Source of the DNA: Planctellipticum variicoloris
GTDB lineage: Bacteria > Planctomycetota > Planctomycetia > Planctomycetales > Planctomycetaceae
DNA: 64,000 nucleotides
NCBI RefSeq assembly: GCF_030622045.1
Contig: NZ_CP130886.1
Coordinates: forward strand, 5,588,001-5,652,000
Reading direction: 5' to 3'
The position numbers and the translations under genes were made by a program. This document shows positions 43,999 to 52,005 of the stretch, piece by piece (the stretch's first letter is position 1; every line of letters begins with the position of its first letter). Under the pieces are notes generated by a model. The model saw nothing but the letters and a program-made list of their open reading frames with translations. It had not been told where the DNA came from and did not search any database.

Positions 43999-45729
43999 AT
44001 GCCAAACGCCGCCCCCTATCCGTGGTTTGTCCGTCGCGATCTCGACGGATTCTTCGGCCTGTTCATCGACAACCTGGTGCAGCTCCTGCTGATCGTCGCC
44101 CTCTGCTCGACGCAGTGCGGCATGACCGGCGACGCCGCCTGGCTGCTCTACGGGAGGATCCTCCCCGGAGCGGCGGTGAGCATCATCCTCGGCAATCTGT
44201 TCTACGCCTGGCAGGCCCGCCGACTGGCGCAGCGGGAGGGCCGCAGCGACGTCACAGCCTTGCCGTACGGCATCAATACGCCCTCGCTCCTGGTCTACGT
44301 CTTCTTCGTGATGGGTCCGGTCTTCCGGCAGGGAATCGAACAGAAGCTGTCCCCCGTCGCCGCCGCCGAGCTGGCCTGGCAGATGGGGCTGGTGGCGTGC
44401 ATCGGTTCGGGCGTGATCGAATTTCTGGGGTCGTTCGTGGCCGAATCGATTCGCAAGCGAACTCCGCGGGCGGCGCTGCTGTCGACGCTGGCGGGGATTG
44501 CGATCGGCTTCATCGCGATGACGTTCGCGTTGCAGATCTATCAGAAGCCGCTGATCGCCATGCTGCCGCTCGCCGCCGTGCTGATCACCTACTTCAGCCA
44601 GTCGTCGTTTCCACTGGGGCTGCCCGGCGGGCTGATCGCCGTCGCCCTCGGGACGGCCACCGCCTGGCTGTTGACCGGGCTCGTGCAGGTCTGGCCCGAT
44701 GCGCCCGCGTGGATCTCCGATTCCACGATGAAGGCGGCCGCAGTCCCTGCCGCCTGGAGTCAGGCCGGGCTGCAGCTTCCGCATTTCTGCGGCGACGCTC
44801 TCTGGACGGTCCTCTCGAACCCGACGGCATGGCTGGGGCATCTGTCGGTCATCGTGCCGATGGGGCTGTTCAATCTGGTCGGCAGCCTGCAGAACATCGA
44901 ATCCGCCGAGGCGGGGGGCGATCGATTCCCGACGGCCCCGTCGCTGGCGGCAAACGGAATCGGCACCCTCTGCGCCGGGCTGTTCGGGAGCTGTTTCCCG
45001 ACGACGATCTACATCGGACACCCCGGCTGGAAGGCCCTCGGCGCACGGGCGGGATACTCGACCCTCAACGGCGTCGTAATCACCATCCTCTGCTGCACGG
45101 GGACCGTGGCGGTCATTCAGAGCCTGATCCCGATCGAGGCCGGCGTGGCCATCGTCCTCTGGATCGGCATCGTGATTACCGCCCAGGCGTTTGCCGCCAC
45201 GCCGACGAATCATGCCCCCGCCGTAGCGATCGGACTCTTCCCCGCGATCGCCGCCTGGGGCCAGACCGTCGTGCAGGGCGCCTTCATCAGCGCCTGGGAT
45301 TTTTTGAAAGTCCCGCACGACGAGTTCGCCGCGCACGGCGGGCGGACGATGCAGGATCTGTTGACGGTCAACCAGTCGGCCGAGATCAACGGATTCCTGC
45401 TGCACGGCCTGCTGTCGATCGAGCGGGGCTACATTTTCACCTGCATGATCCTGGCGGCGATCTCGGCGTTTCTGATCGATCGCAAGTTCCGGGCGGCAGC
45501 GTTCTGGGCGCTGCTCGGGGCGTTCTTCGCCGGGATCGGCCTGACGCACGCGTATCAGTTGCAGGGAAACATCGTCGACTTCCTGTTCGCCTTCGACGCC
45601 CCGCGCGACGGGTCACTGGAATTCCGGGCCACGCCGATTGCGATCGGCTACCTGCTGACCGCCGCAGCGTTTCTGGCCTTCGGCTGGTACCACGCGAAGC
45701 ATGGGGACGACAGGCGGGTGGAGCACTGA
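43999..45729 (+). CDS. NCS2/AzgA-like purine permease
   Basis: 576 aa from ATG 43999; the upstream frame crosses the dispersed repeat and is non-coding. It has 12-14 hydrophobic helices. Family landmarks: an N-terminal [62 protein letters not shown] and [26 protein letters not shown]. The motif region 'QNIES..AGGDRF' sits where NCS2 proteins bind the nucleobase. Xanthine, uracil or another purine/pyrimidine is expected, with proton symport. The C-terminus ends in a long helix pair ([34 protein letters not shown]). Confidence 0.85.
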   Translation: MPNAAPYPWFVRRDLDGFFGLFIDNLVQLLLIVALCSTQCGMTGDAAWLLYGRILPGAAVSIILGNLFYAWQARRLAQREGRSDVTALPYGINTPSLLVYVFFVMGPVFRQGIEQKLSPVAAAELAWQMGLVACIGSGVIEFLGSFVAESIRKRTPRAALLSTLAGIAIGFIAMTFALQIYQKPLIAMLPLAAVLITYFSQSSFPLGLPGGLIAVALGTATAWLLTGLVQVWPDAPAWISDSTMKAAAVPAAWSQAGLQLPHFCGDALWTVLSNPTAWLGHLSVIVPMGLFNLVGSLQNIESAEAGGDRFPTAPSLAANGIGTLCAGLFGSCFPTTIYIGHPGWKALGARAGYSTLNGVVITILCCTGTVAVIQSLIPIEAGVAIVLWIGIVITAQAFAATPTNHAPAVAIGLFPAIAAWGQTVVQGAFISAWDFLKVPHDEFAAHGGRTMQDLLTVNQSAEINGFLLHGLLSIERGYIFTCMILAAISAFLIDRKFRAAAFWALLGAFFAGIGLTHAYQLQGNIVDFLFAFDAPRDGSLEFRATPIAIGYLLTAAAFLAFGWYHAKHGDDRRVEH

Positions 45730-45805
45730 GGAGAGCCAAGTGAGAAGTGCTGAGAGCCAAGTGATTGGCGGGCTCTGTATTTCCCGACTTCGGCCCGGTT
45801 GAATC

Positions 45806-46003
45806 TCAATGTTCGGGTCGATGAAGCTGGTCCAGGGAGACAAACCCCTCGGGTGTGTCGGATGACTTGTTGGCCGGGCAGGTGTCGCAACCGGTGCCGC
45901 AGCCGGCTTTTGCTCGGCCGGAGACGGATTGCCAAACGCGCAGGGCGACGTATGCGGCTGCCGCCAGCACGATGCTTCCGGTGAATAGTCCCTGCCAGTC
46001 CAC
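45806..46003 (-). CDS. Small Cys-rich membrane protein (FeoB-associated-like)
   Basis: 65 aa. One N-terminal membrane helix (LFTGSIVLAAAAYVALRVW) is followed by a Cys cluster GCGTGCDTCPAN and an acidic tail. The shape and motif are those of the FeoB-associated Cys-rich membrane protein family, which helps ferrous-iron import or electron transfer. No feoA or feoB is in the window, so the call rests on the small motif. The gene is separate from the ABC operon, whose last gene ends 92 bp upstream on the same strand. Confidence 0.65.
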   Translation of the reverse strand: MDWQGLFTGSIVLAAAAYVALRVWQSVSGRAKAGCGTGCDTCPANKSSDTPEGFVSLDQLHRPEH

Positions 46004-46094
46004 GGGCGTTTCCGTTGAGTGTCCGTCGTTCGCGATCCGTCTCTACTCCCATTGTAGGCCGCAGAGGGACGCGGCAAAGTGCCGAACCGCGGTC

Positions 46095-47204
46095 TCAATT
46101 CATCCGCCGACGAAACAGCCAGGCGGCCAGCGTCAGATTCACGACGGCGATGACCGCCATCGGCCAGTACTGGTTGATCAGCAGCCCGAACGGCGTCCCT
46201 TCCAGGAAAACCCCGCGGATGATAATCAGGTAATATCGCAACGGGTTGAGGTATGTGACCGCCTGCACCGCGGTGGGCATATTGGCGATGGGGGTCGAAA
46301 ACCCGGACAGGATCGTGGCGGGAACCATGAACAGGAACGAGCCCAGCAGGCCCTGCTGCTGCGTTACCGCCAGCGAGGAAATCATCAATCCGAAACCGAT
46401 CGTCGCCAGCAGAAACAGCACGACCCCGGTATAGAGGGCCGCGAGACTGCCGCGGAGCGGGACTTCGAACCAGTGCACCGCCAGGAAAATGATCGCACTC
46501 GCCTCCGCCAGCCCGATCACGAAGCCGGGGATGGCTTTGCCGATCAAAATCTCGAACGGATGAAAGGGCGTCGCCAGAAGCTGGTCGAAGGTCCCCTGTT
46601 CGCGTTCGCGGGCCACCGACAGACCGGTCACCAGCACCGTCACCGCCAGCGAAAGCATGCCGACAATCCCCGGCACGATAAACCAGCGGCTCTCCAGGTT
46701 GGGGTTGAACCAGGCCCGCGTCTCGAGCGTCGCCGGCAACGCCATCCCCTCCGTCTGTTCGATCCGGTCGCGGTTGAAGTCCTCCACGATCGACCGGACA
46801 TAATTCAGGGCGATGGCCGCCGTGTTGGAGTTCCGCCCATCCACGATCGCCTGAATCGTGGCCGAACTTCCTGCCGCCAGGTCCCGGCTGAACTGCGGCC
46901 CGATATGCACCACCAGCAGCACCGACTTGCCATCGATCAGCGGCGGAATCTCGCGATCGTGCGACAGGACGGCGACTTCCTTGAAGTTCGGCGAACCGGA
47001 GAAACGGGCCAGCAGCTCGCGCGAGACCGCGCTCCGGTCTTCATCGTAAACCGCGAACGCCAGGTCGTTGAGATCGAACGTCGCGGCATAACTGAAGACA
47101 AAGAGCTGAATCATCGGCGGCAGGATGATGACGGTCCGGCTCCGCGGATCCCGCAGCAGCGCCAGGAACTCTTTGATCGTCAACGCCAGAATCCGGGAGA
47201 ACAT
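46095..47204 (-). CDS. ABC-2 type permease, second subunit of YbhGFSR-like exporter
   Basis: 369 aa with six predicted helices and a large periplasmic loop after helix 1, the ABC-2 exporter layout. N-terminus KEFLALLRDPRSRTVIILPP and the loop AFAVYDEDRSAVSRELLARF are family-typical. WFNPNLESRWFIVPGIVGM and AREREQGTFDQLLATPF (the 'ERe.GT.eqLl.tP' signature) are strong matches to YbhR/YhhJ-type permeases. It is the last gene of the operon; its start is 16 bp after the upstream permease stop. Together the two permeases form the channel driven by the dual ATPase. Confidence 0.9.
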   Translation of the reverse strand: MFSRILALTIKEFLALLRDPRSRTVIILPPMIQLFVFSYAATFDLNDLAFAVYDEDRSAVSRELLARFSGSPNFKEVAVLSHDREIPPLIDGKSVLLVVHIGPQFSRDLAAGSSATIQAIVDGRNSNTAAIALNYVRSIVEDFNRDRIEQTEGMALPATLETRAWFNPNLESRWFIVPGIVGMLSLAVTVLVTGLSVAREREQGTFDQLLATPFHPFEILIGKAIPGFVIGLAEASAIIFLAVHWFEVPLRGSLAALYTGVVLFLLATIGFGLMISSLAVTQQQGLLGSFLFMVPATILSGFSTPIANMPTAVQAVTYLNPLRYYLIIIRGVFLEGTPFGLLINQYWPMAVIAVVNLTLAAWLFRRRMN

Positions 47205-47220
47205 AAGTATTCCTGCCGCG

Positions 47221-48372
47221 CTACGCGAGTCGCTTTCGAGCCACGAACCGGGTCAGTCCGAGGAACACGACGGCCATCAACAGCAGCGCTGCGCCGTTGG
47301 GAATGAGGATCTCGGGAACATCTCCGGCGGAAAAAATGGTCTGCAGCGACGAAACGAAGTAGCGGGCCGGCAGCAGATAAGTCACGCCGCGGATCACCGC
47401 CGGCATGCTCTGAATGTCGAAAATGAATCCGGAGAGCATGAACGCCGGGAGAAACGTGGCGATGATCGCGATCTGAGCGGCGACGAACTGCACCTTGGCC
47501 AGCGTCGAAATCAGCAGCCCCATGCCGAGCGCCGACAGCAGGAACAGCGACGTCGTCCCGATCAGAATCCAGAGCGAACCGCGCAGCGGCACCAGAAACA
47601 GCCACTCCGCCATCACAACGCTGATCCCCATCCCCCCCATCCCCAGGATGTAGTAGGGAGCGATCTTGCCGATCAGAATCTCCGACATGGCGACCGGCGT
47701 GACCAGCAGGGCCTCCATCGTCCCCCGCTCCCATTCCCGCGCCATCACCAGCGCCGTCAGCAGCCCCCCGATCAGCGTCATGATCACCGCAATCAAACCC
47801 GGCACCAGAAAGTTGCGGCTGCGGAGATTGCTGTTGAACCAGACCCGCTGTTCGACTTCGACGGGAACGGCGAAGTCCTGACCGGTCTCCGCCAGACGAT
47901 CCTGCAGCCAGTGAGACCAGACCCCTTCCACGTAACCGATCACAATCCGCGCCGTATTGGCGTCGCTGCCATCGACGATGAGCTGCATCGCAGTGCCCGA
48001 TGGAGTATGCAGCCGCTCGGAAAAATTGGCCCGCAGCCGAAGGATGCCGTCGACGTCCCGCCGCATCAAAGCGGCTTCCGCTTCGGGCATCGTCGGCATC
48101 ACGACCGGACGGAAATACCGCGACCGCTGAAAAGCTCCCACAACCGCCGCCGTGTCGGCGGTCGGATGCTCGACGACGAGAGCCAGCGGCACATGCTCGG
48201 CGTCGAGCGAGACTCCGTAGCCAAACAGCAGCAGCAGGACGACGGGCAGCAGAAAGGCAATGGCGATGCTGCTGGGATCGCGCACGATCTGCAGCAGCTC
48301 CTTGCGGAGCAATCCCCGCAGCCGCATCCGTCGGAGCGCGCCGGGACTCAGGGTCCGGGACTTTCCCGTCAT
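47221..48372 (-). CDS. ABC-2 type permease, first subunit of YbhGFSR-like exporter
   Basis: 383 aa from ATG 48370-48372 in an ATGA overlap with the ATPase stop. Same layout as its partner: RKELLQIVRDPSSIAIAFLLP, the loop PLALVVEHPTADTAAVV, WFNSNLRSRNFLVPGLIAV and the signature AREWERGTMEALLVTPV. The two permeases share clear sequence landmarks, so they arose by duplication and probably form a heterodimer. The predicted cargo is a drug, lipid or cation, as for E. coli YbhFSR. Confidence 0.9.
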   Translation of the reverse strand: MTGKSRTLSPGALRRMRLRGLLRKELLQIVRDPSSIAIAFLLPVVLLLLFGYGVSLDAEHVPLALVVEHPTADTAAVVGAFQRSRYFRPVVMPTMPEAEAALMRRDVDGILRLRANFSERLHTPSGTAMQLIVDGSDANTARIVIGYVEGVWSHWLQDRLAETGQDFAVPVEVEQRVWFNSNLRSRNFLVPGLIAVIMTLIGGLLTALVMAREWERGTMEALLVTPVAMSEILIGKIAPYYILGMGGMGISVVMAEWLFLVPLRGSLWILIGTTSLFLLSALGMGLLISTLAKVQFVAAQIAIIATFLPAFMLSGFIFDIQSMPAVIRGVTYLLPARYFVSSLQTIFSAGDVPEILIPNGAALLLMAVVFLGLTRFVARKRLA

Positions 48373-50165
48373 GCATCGATCTCCCGCTGGCGGGACTCGA
48401 TCACCGAGATGAACGCATCCTCCATCGTCGGTTCGGGACACTCTTCCGAACGGGCCCGGGCGCGAATCGCATCCGGCGTGTCCAGCTCCGGGACTTCCCC
48501 CGCGACCATGATCGCAACCCGGTCGCAATACTCGGCCTCTTCCATGAAATGCGTCGTAACCATCACCGTCACCTGCCGGGCGGAGAGCTCGTTGATGCGC
48601 TGCCAGAACTCCCGCCGGGCCAGCGGATCCACGCCCGACGTCGGTTCATCCAGGAACAGCACGTCCGGCTCGTGCATCAGCGAACACGCTAAAGCCAGTC
48701 GCTGCTTGTAGCCCAGCGGCAGGTCCCCGCTCGTGGCGTCGCGAACGCCCTGCAGCTCAAAATGCTCGACGGCCCAGGCCGTCTGTTCATTCTGCCGGCT
48801 TCCCGTCAGCCCGTAAGCCTGACTGAAGAACCGCAGGTTCTGAGCCACCGTCAGATTCCCGTACAGCGAAAACTTCTGCGACATGTAGCCCAGTCGCGCG
48901 CGGGCCGCCGCGGCCGTCTTCCGGACATCGACGCCGGCGATCTTCAACGTCCCGCCACTCGCCGGCAGCAGCCCGCACAGCATCCGAAACAGCGTCGACT
49001 TGCCGGCGCCATTCGCCCCCAGCAGCCCGAACACCTCCCCCCGGGCGACGTCAAACGTCACCCCCTTGACGGCATAAAAACTCCCGAAACGCCGCTGGAC
49101 ATCGCGAACTTCGATCATGGCTTCGGACGCGGCGCTCCGCGAAGGCCGGACCGGAACGGCCGACTTCCGGTTCGATGTCGACTCGCGTTTGCGCAGCAGA
49201 TCGACAAACCGGTCTTCCAGCCGCGGCGCCGCCGGAACCACGGCAATCGACATTCCTTCGGATCGAAACTGACTGGTATCGGGCGGAGCGGCGGTTTCCA
49301 TGACAAACCGGACTCGACTCCCCTGAATGATCGAATCGGTGACGCCCGACGCCGCCGACAATTGCGCCTGCATCCGACGACGATTCTCGGCCGGGACCTC
49401 CGCCAGAAAAACTCGCCCTTCCAGGCCGGCAGTCAACGCGGCGGGCGTCCCGTCACCCAGCACCTCGCCCTCATGCAGGATCACCAGTTCATCGCAGCGT
49501 TCGGCTTCGTCGAGATACGCCGTGCTCAACAGCACGCTCGTCCCTTCGTTCTCCACCGCCCGCCCGACGATCCCCCACAACTCGCGTCGCGAGACCGGAT
49601 CGACCCCCACTGTCGGCTCGTCGAGCAGCAGCAGTTCCGGCGAACGGACCAGCACGCACGCCAGCCCCAGCTTCTGTTTCATGCCCCCCGAAAGATTCCC
49701 CGCCAGACGCTTCGTAAACGGCGCGAGTCCGGTCATTTTCATCAGTTCGGCATAGCGCGCCGGCCGCTGATCGTAAGGAACCCCCTGCAGATCCGCGTAG
49801 AGGTCGAGGTTCTCCTGAACCGTCAGATCCTCGTACAGACCGAACCGCTGCGGCATGTAGCCGATCGAGCACTGCACCCCGAGCGGATCGCGGAGAACGT
49901 TCTTTCCGACGGCGGTGATCTCGCCGGCGTCCGGCAGCAGCAGGCCGGCGCAGAGCCGCATGAGCGTCGTCTTGCCGGCCCCGTCCGGGCCGATCAAGCC
50001 CATCACGCGCCCGCGACGCAACCGCAGGCTCACCTGCTCCAGAGCCTGTACGTCGCGGCCGCCCGTGCGAAACCGTTTCGACACGCCGCGGACCTCCAGC
50101 ACCATCTCCGAGGAGTCGGCCACGGCGCCGGAGCCGGCAAGGTCAGCGGACGGCGGGGGCGTCAT
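48369..50165 (-). CDS. Dual-domain ABC exporter ATPase (YbhF-like)
   Basis: 598 aa from ATG 50163-50165, which overlaps the end of the HlyD gene by 23 bp. It has two fused ATPase domains. The first has Walker A GPDGAGKTT (an Asp where most have Asn/Ser), signature LSGGMKQKLGLA and Walker B LLLLDEPTVGVDP. The second has Walker A GANGAGKST, signature LPLGYKQRLALA and Walker B VLFLDEPTSGVDP. A 90-residue linker joins them. The second signature begins PLGY rather than LSGG, as is known for YbhF-type second halves. The protein powers the two permeases downstream. Confidence 0.93.
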   Translation of the reverse strand: MTPPPSADLAGSGAVADSSEMVLEVRGVSKRFRTGGRDVQALEQVSLRLRRGRVMGLIGPDGAGKTTLMRLCAGLLLPDAGEITAVGKNVLRDPLGVQCSIGYMPQRFGLYEDLTVQENLDLYADLQGVPYDQRPARYAELMKMTGLAPFTKRLAGNLSGGMKQKLGLACVLVRSPELLLLDEPTVGVDPVSRRELWGIVGRAVENEGTSVLLSTAYLDEAERCDELVILHEGEVLGDGTPAALTAGLEGRVFLAEVPAENRRRMQAQLSAASGVTDSIIQGSRVRFVMETAAPPDTSQFRSEGMSIAVVPAAPRLEDRFVDLLRKRESTSNRKSAVPVRPSRSAASEAMIEVRDVQRRFGSFYAVKGVTFDVARGEVFGLLGANGAGKSTLFRMLCGLLPASGGTLKIAGVDVRKTAAAARARLGYMSQKFSLYGNLTVAQNLRFFSQAYGLTGSRQNEQTAWAVEHFELQGVRDATSGDLPLGYKQRLALACSLMHEPDVLFLDEPTSGVDPLARREFWQRINELSARQVTVMVTTHFMEEAEYCDRVAIMVAGEVPELDTPDAIRARARSEECPEPTMEDAFISVIESRQREIDA

Positions 50166-51177
50166 GGCTGTCCTTCGTCGACTTCGGCTGCCCGAGGTCG
50201 ATGTGCACGGTGGCAGGCATCCCCAGTCGCAGCTCATTCTGCGGGTTGTCCGCAAAAACTCGGACCTGGTAGACCAGACGCGTCCGCAATTCGGGAGTTT
50301 CGACCTGCCGGGGAGTGAACTCCGCGGTCGGGGAGATGAAACCAACCCATCCGTCGTAGGTTTTGTCGGGAAAGGCGTCCGTCGAGATTGTCGCTTTCAT
50401 CCCCGGCCAGATGCGGCCCAGGTCCGTCTCGGACACATACGCCCGGACCCACACTGGATCGACCAGCGCGACTGTGAAAACCGGCTTCTGCGGCGACGCC
50501 ATGTCCCCCACCTGCAGGATGCGATTGCGGATGATCCCGTCCGACGGCGCCAGCAGCGATGCGTTCTTCAGATCTCGCCGAGCCAGCGACAGCGCAGCCT
50601 CCAGCCCCTTCAGCGCCGCCTTGGCCTCCAGAATGTCTTCTTTCCGCGGGCCGGCGATCGCCAGGTCCAGCGCAGCTTGGGCCGACTTCTGTTGCGCGGC
50701 GGTCGTATTGGCGGTCGCCTCCGCGTCGTCGAGCTCCTCGCGGGTCGCAACCTTCATGTCGTGCAGCTTGCGGACGCGGCCCAGCCTGGTCGCGGCATCT
50801 TCGGCCGTGGCAGTAATCGCCTCCAGAGCCGCGCGAGCCTCACGAATCTCCTCGGGGCGGGTCCCCGATTCCAGCCGCGCAACGACCTGTCGCTGCGTTT
50901 CGAGCTGCGCCTCGGCGCGGGCCACCGCAAACTCGAAACCTTCCGAGTCCAGTTTCGCCAGGAGCTGCTGCGATTCGACTCGATCGCCTTCCTCGACCAG
51001 CAGCTCGGTCACCCGCTCGCTCTGAACAAAGGCCAGTTCCACTTCGCGAATATCGACATTGCCGTAGAGCTGCAGCCGGTCCGGACGGGACGCCTCCCCG
51101 AACCAGAGCCCGCAGCCGGAACTCAATCCACCGGCCATCAGGACGATGACGAAACCAGTCGTTCGACGTTCGATCAT
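50143..51177 (-). CDS. HlyD-family membrane fusion lipoprotein (YbhG-like)
   Basis: 344 aa from ATG 51175-51177, eight bases after AGGA. The N-terminus ERRTTGFVIVLMAGGLSSGC ends in a lipobox-like SSGC, so the protein may be lipid-anchored. The order is that of periplasmic adaptors: a barrel/lipoyl half (LQLYGNVDIREVELAFV, VEEGDRVESQQLLAKLD), a long helical hairpin (about 75-190), the second lipoyl half (APSDGIIRNRILQVGDMA), and a beta-barrel domain (VWVRAYVSETDLGRI). It connects the inner-membrane exporter to the periplasm or outer membrane. It is first in the four-gene operon HlyD, ATPase, permease, permease, the order of E. coli ybhGFSR. Confidence 0.9.
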   Translation of the reverse strand: MIERRTTGFVIVLMAGGLSSGCGLWFGEASRPDRLQLYGNVDIREVELAFVQSERVTELLVEEGDRVESQQLLAKLDSEGFEFAVARAEAQLETQRQVVARLESGTRPEEIREARAALEAITATAEDAATRLGRVRKLHDMKVATREELDDAEATANTTAAQQKSAQAALDLAIAGPRKEDILEAKAALKGLEAALSLARRDLKNASLLAPSDGIIRNRILQVGDMASPQKPVFTVALVDPVWVRAYVSETDLGRIWPGMKATISTDAFPDKTYDGWVGFISPTAEFTPRQVETPELRTRLVYQVRVFADNPQNELRLGMPATVHIDLGQPKSTKDSHDAPAVR

Positions 51178-51338
51178 GCAAGGCATCCTGTGGCGGAACA
51201 CCGCGGCCCGCATCGTGGCGTTCCGCGGGTGACGTTCGGACAGAATAACACGCGACGCGCCCTTGCGGCATGCCGTGGCAATCTCGCATTGTCCCCCATT
51301 CAGTCCGGGCAACTCCTCCGGTACACTGTCCCGGAACC

Positions 51339-51935
51339 ATGACCGACGTGACGCAACTCCTGCAGAGAATCGACACCGGCGACGGCCGCGCGGCCGCCGA
51401 GCTCCTCCCCGTCGTCTACGACGAACTGCGGCGACTCGCAGCGGTTCAGCTCGGCCGCGAAGCCTCCGGCCATACCCTGCAGGCCACGGCCCTGGTCCAC
51501 GAGGCCTATGTCCGGCTGGTGCGGGGAGCGGGACCCGATCGATGGGATCATCGCGGGCACTTTTTTGCCGCTGCGGCCGAGTCCATGCGACGAATCCTCG
51601 TCGACCACGCCCGGCGGAAGCATGCCCTCAAACGGGGAGGGGGACAGGTCCGGCACGACGCGGAGGAGTACGCGATCACGCTCCCCGAGCCGGTCGAGGA
51701 TCTGCTGGCGCTCGACGAGGCCCTGACGAAGCTGGCCGCCGAAGACCCGGAAAAAGCCAGGCTTGTCGAGCTGCGGTACTTCGCCGGTCTGACGGTGGAA
51801 GAAGCCGCCAACGCCCTGGGAATCTCAACCGCAACCGTAAAGCGGCACTGGACTTACGCGCGGGCGTGGTTATATCGGGAACTGACCGGCAGTCCGCCGG
51901 ATCCGAATTCCTCGGAGAATCTGCGGACCGAATGA
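51339..51935 (+). CDS. ECF-type sigma factor (Sigma70_ECF/TIGR02999-like)
   Basis: 198 aa from ATG 51339; the longer frame overlaps the divergent adaptor's promoter. Region 2: VVYDELRRLAAVQLGREA and LVHEAYVRLV, then HFFAAAAESMRRILVDHARRKHALKRGG, a signature of the PF07638 group. Region 4: LVELRYFAGLTVEEAANALGIS and TATVKRHWTYARAWLYREL. This group of sigma factors has no linked anti-sigma protein; a kinase gene usually lies downstream, as here (70 bp). Kinase control of the sigma factor is plausible but not shown by the sequence. Confidence 0.92.
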   Translation: MTDVTQLLQRIDTGDGRAAAELLPVVYDELRRLAAVQLGREASGHTLQATALVHEAYVRLVRGAGPDRWDHRGHFFAAAAESMRRILVDHARRKHALKRGGGQVRHDAEEYAITLPEPVEDLLALDEALTKLAAEDPEKARLVELRYFAGLTVEEAANALGISTATVKRHWTYARAWLYRELTGSPPDPNSSENLRTE

Positions 51936-52005
51936 GCCCGATCCGCTGCGGTTTTCGCATGGTGGAGCAGACGACTCGACATCCCGCGACGGGGAAGATT
52001 CCACA

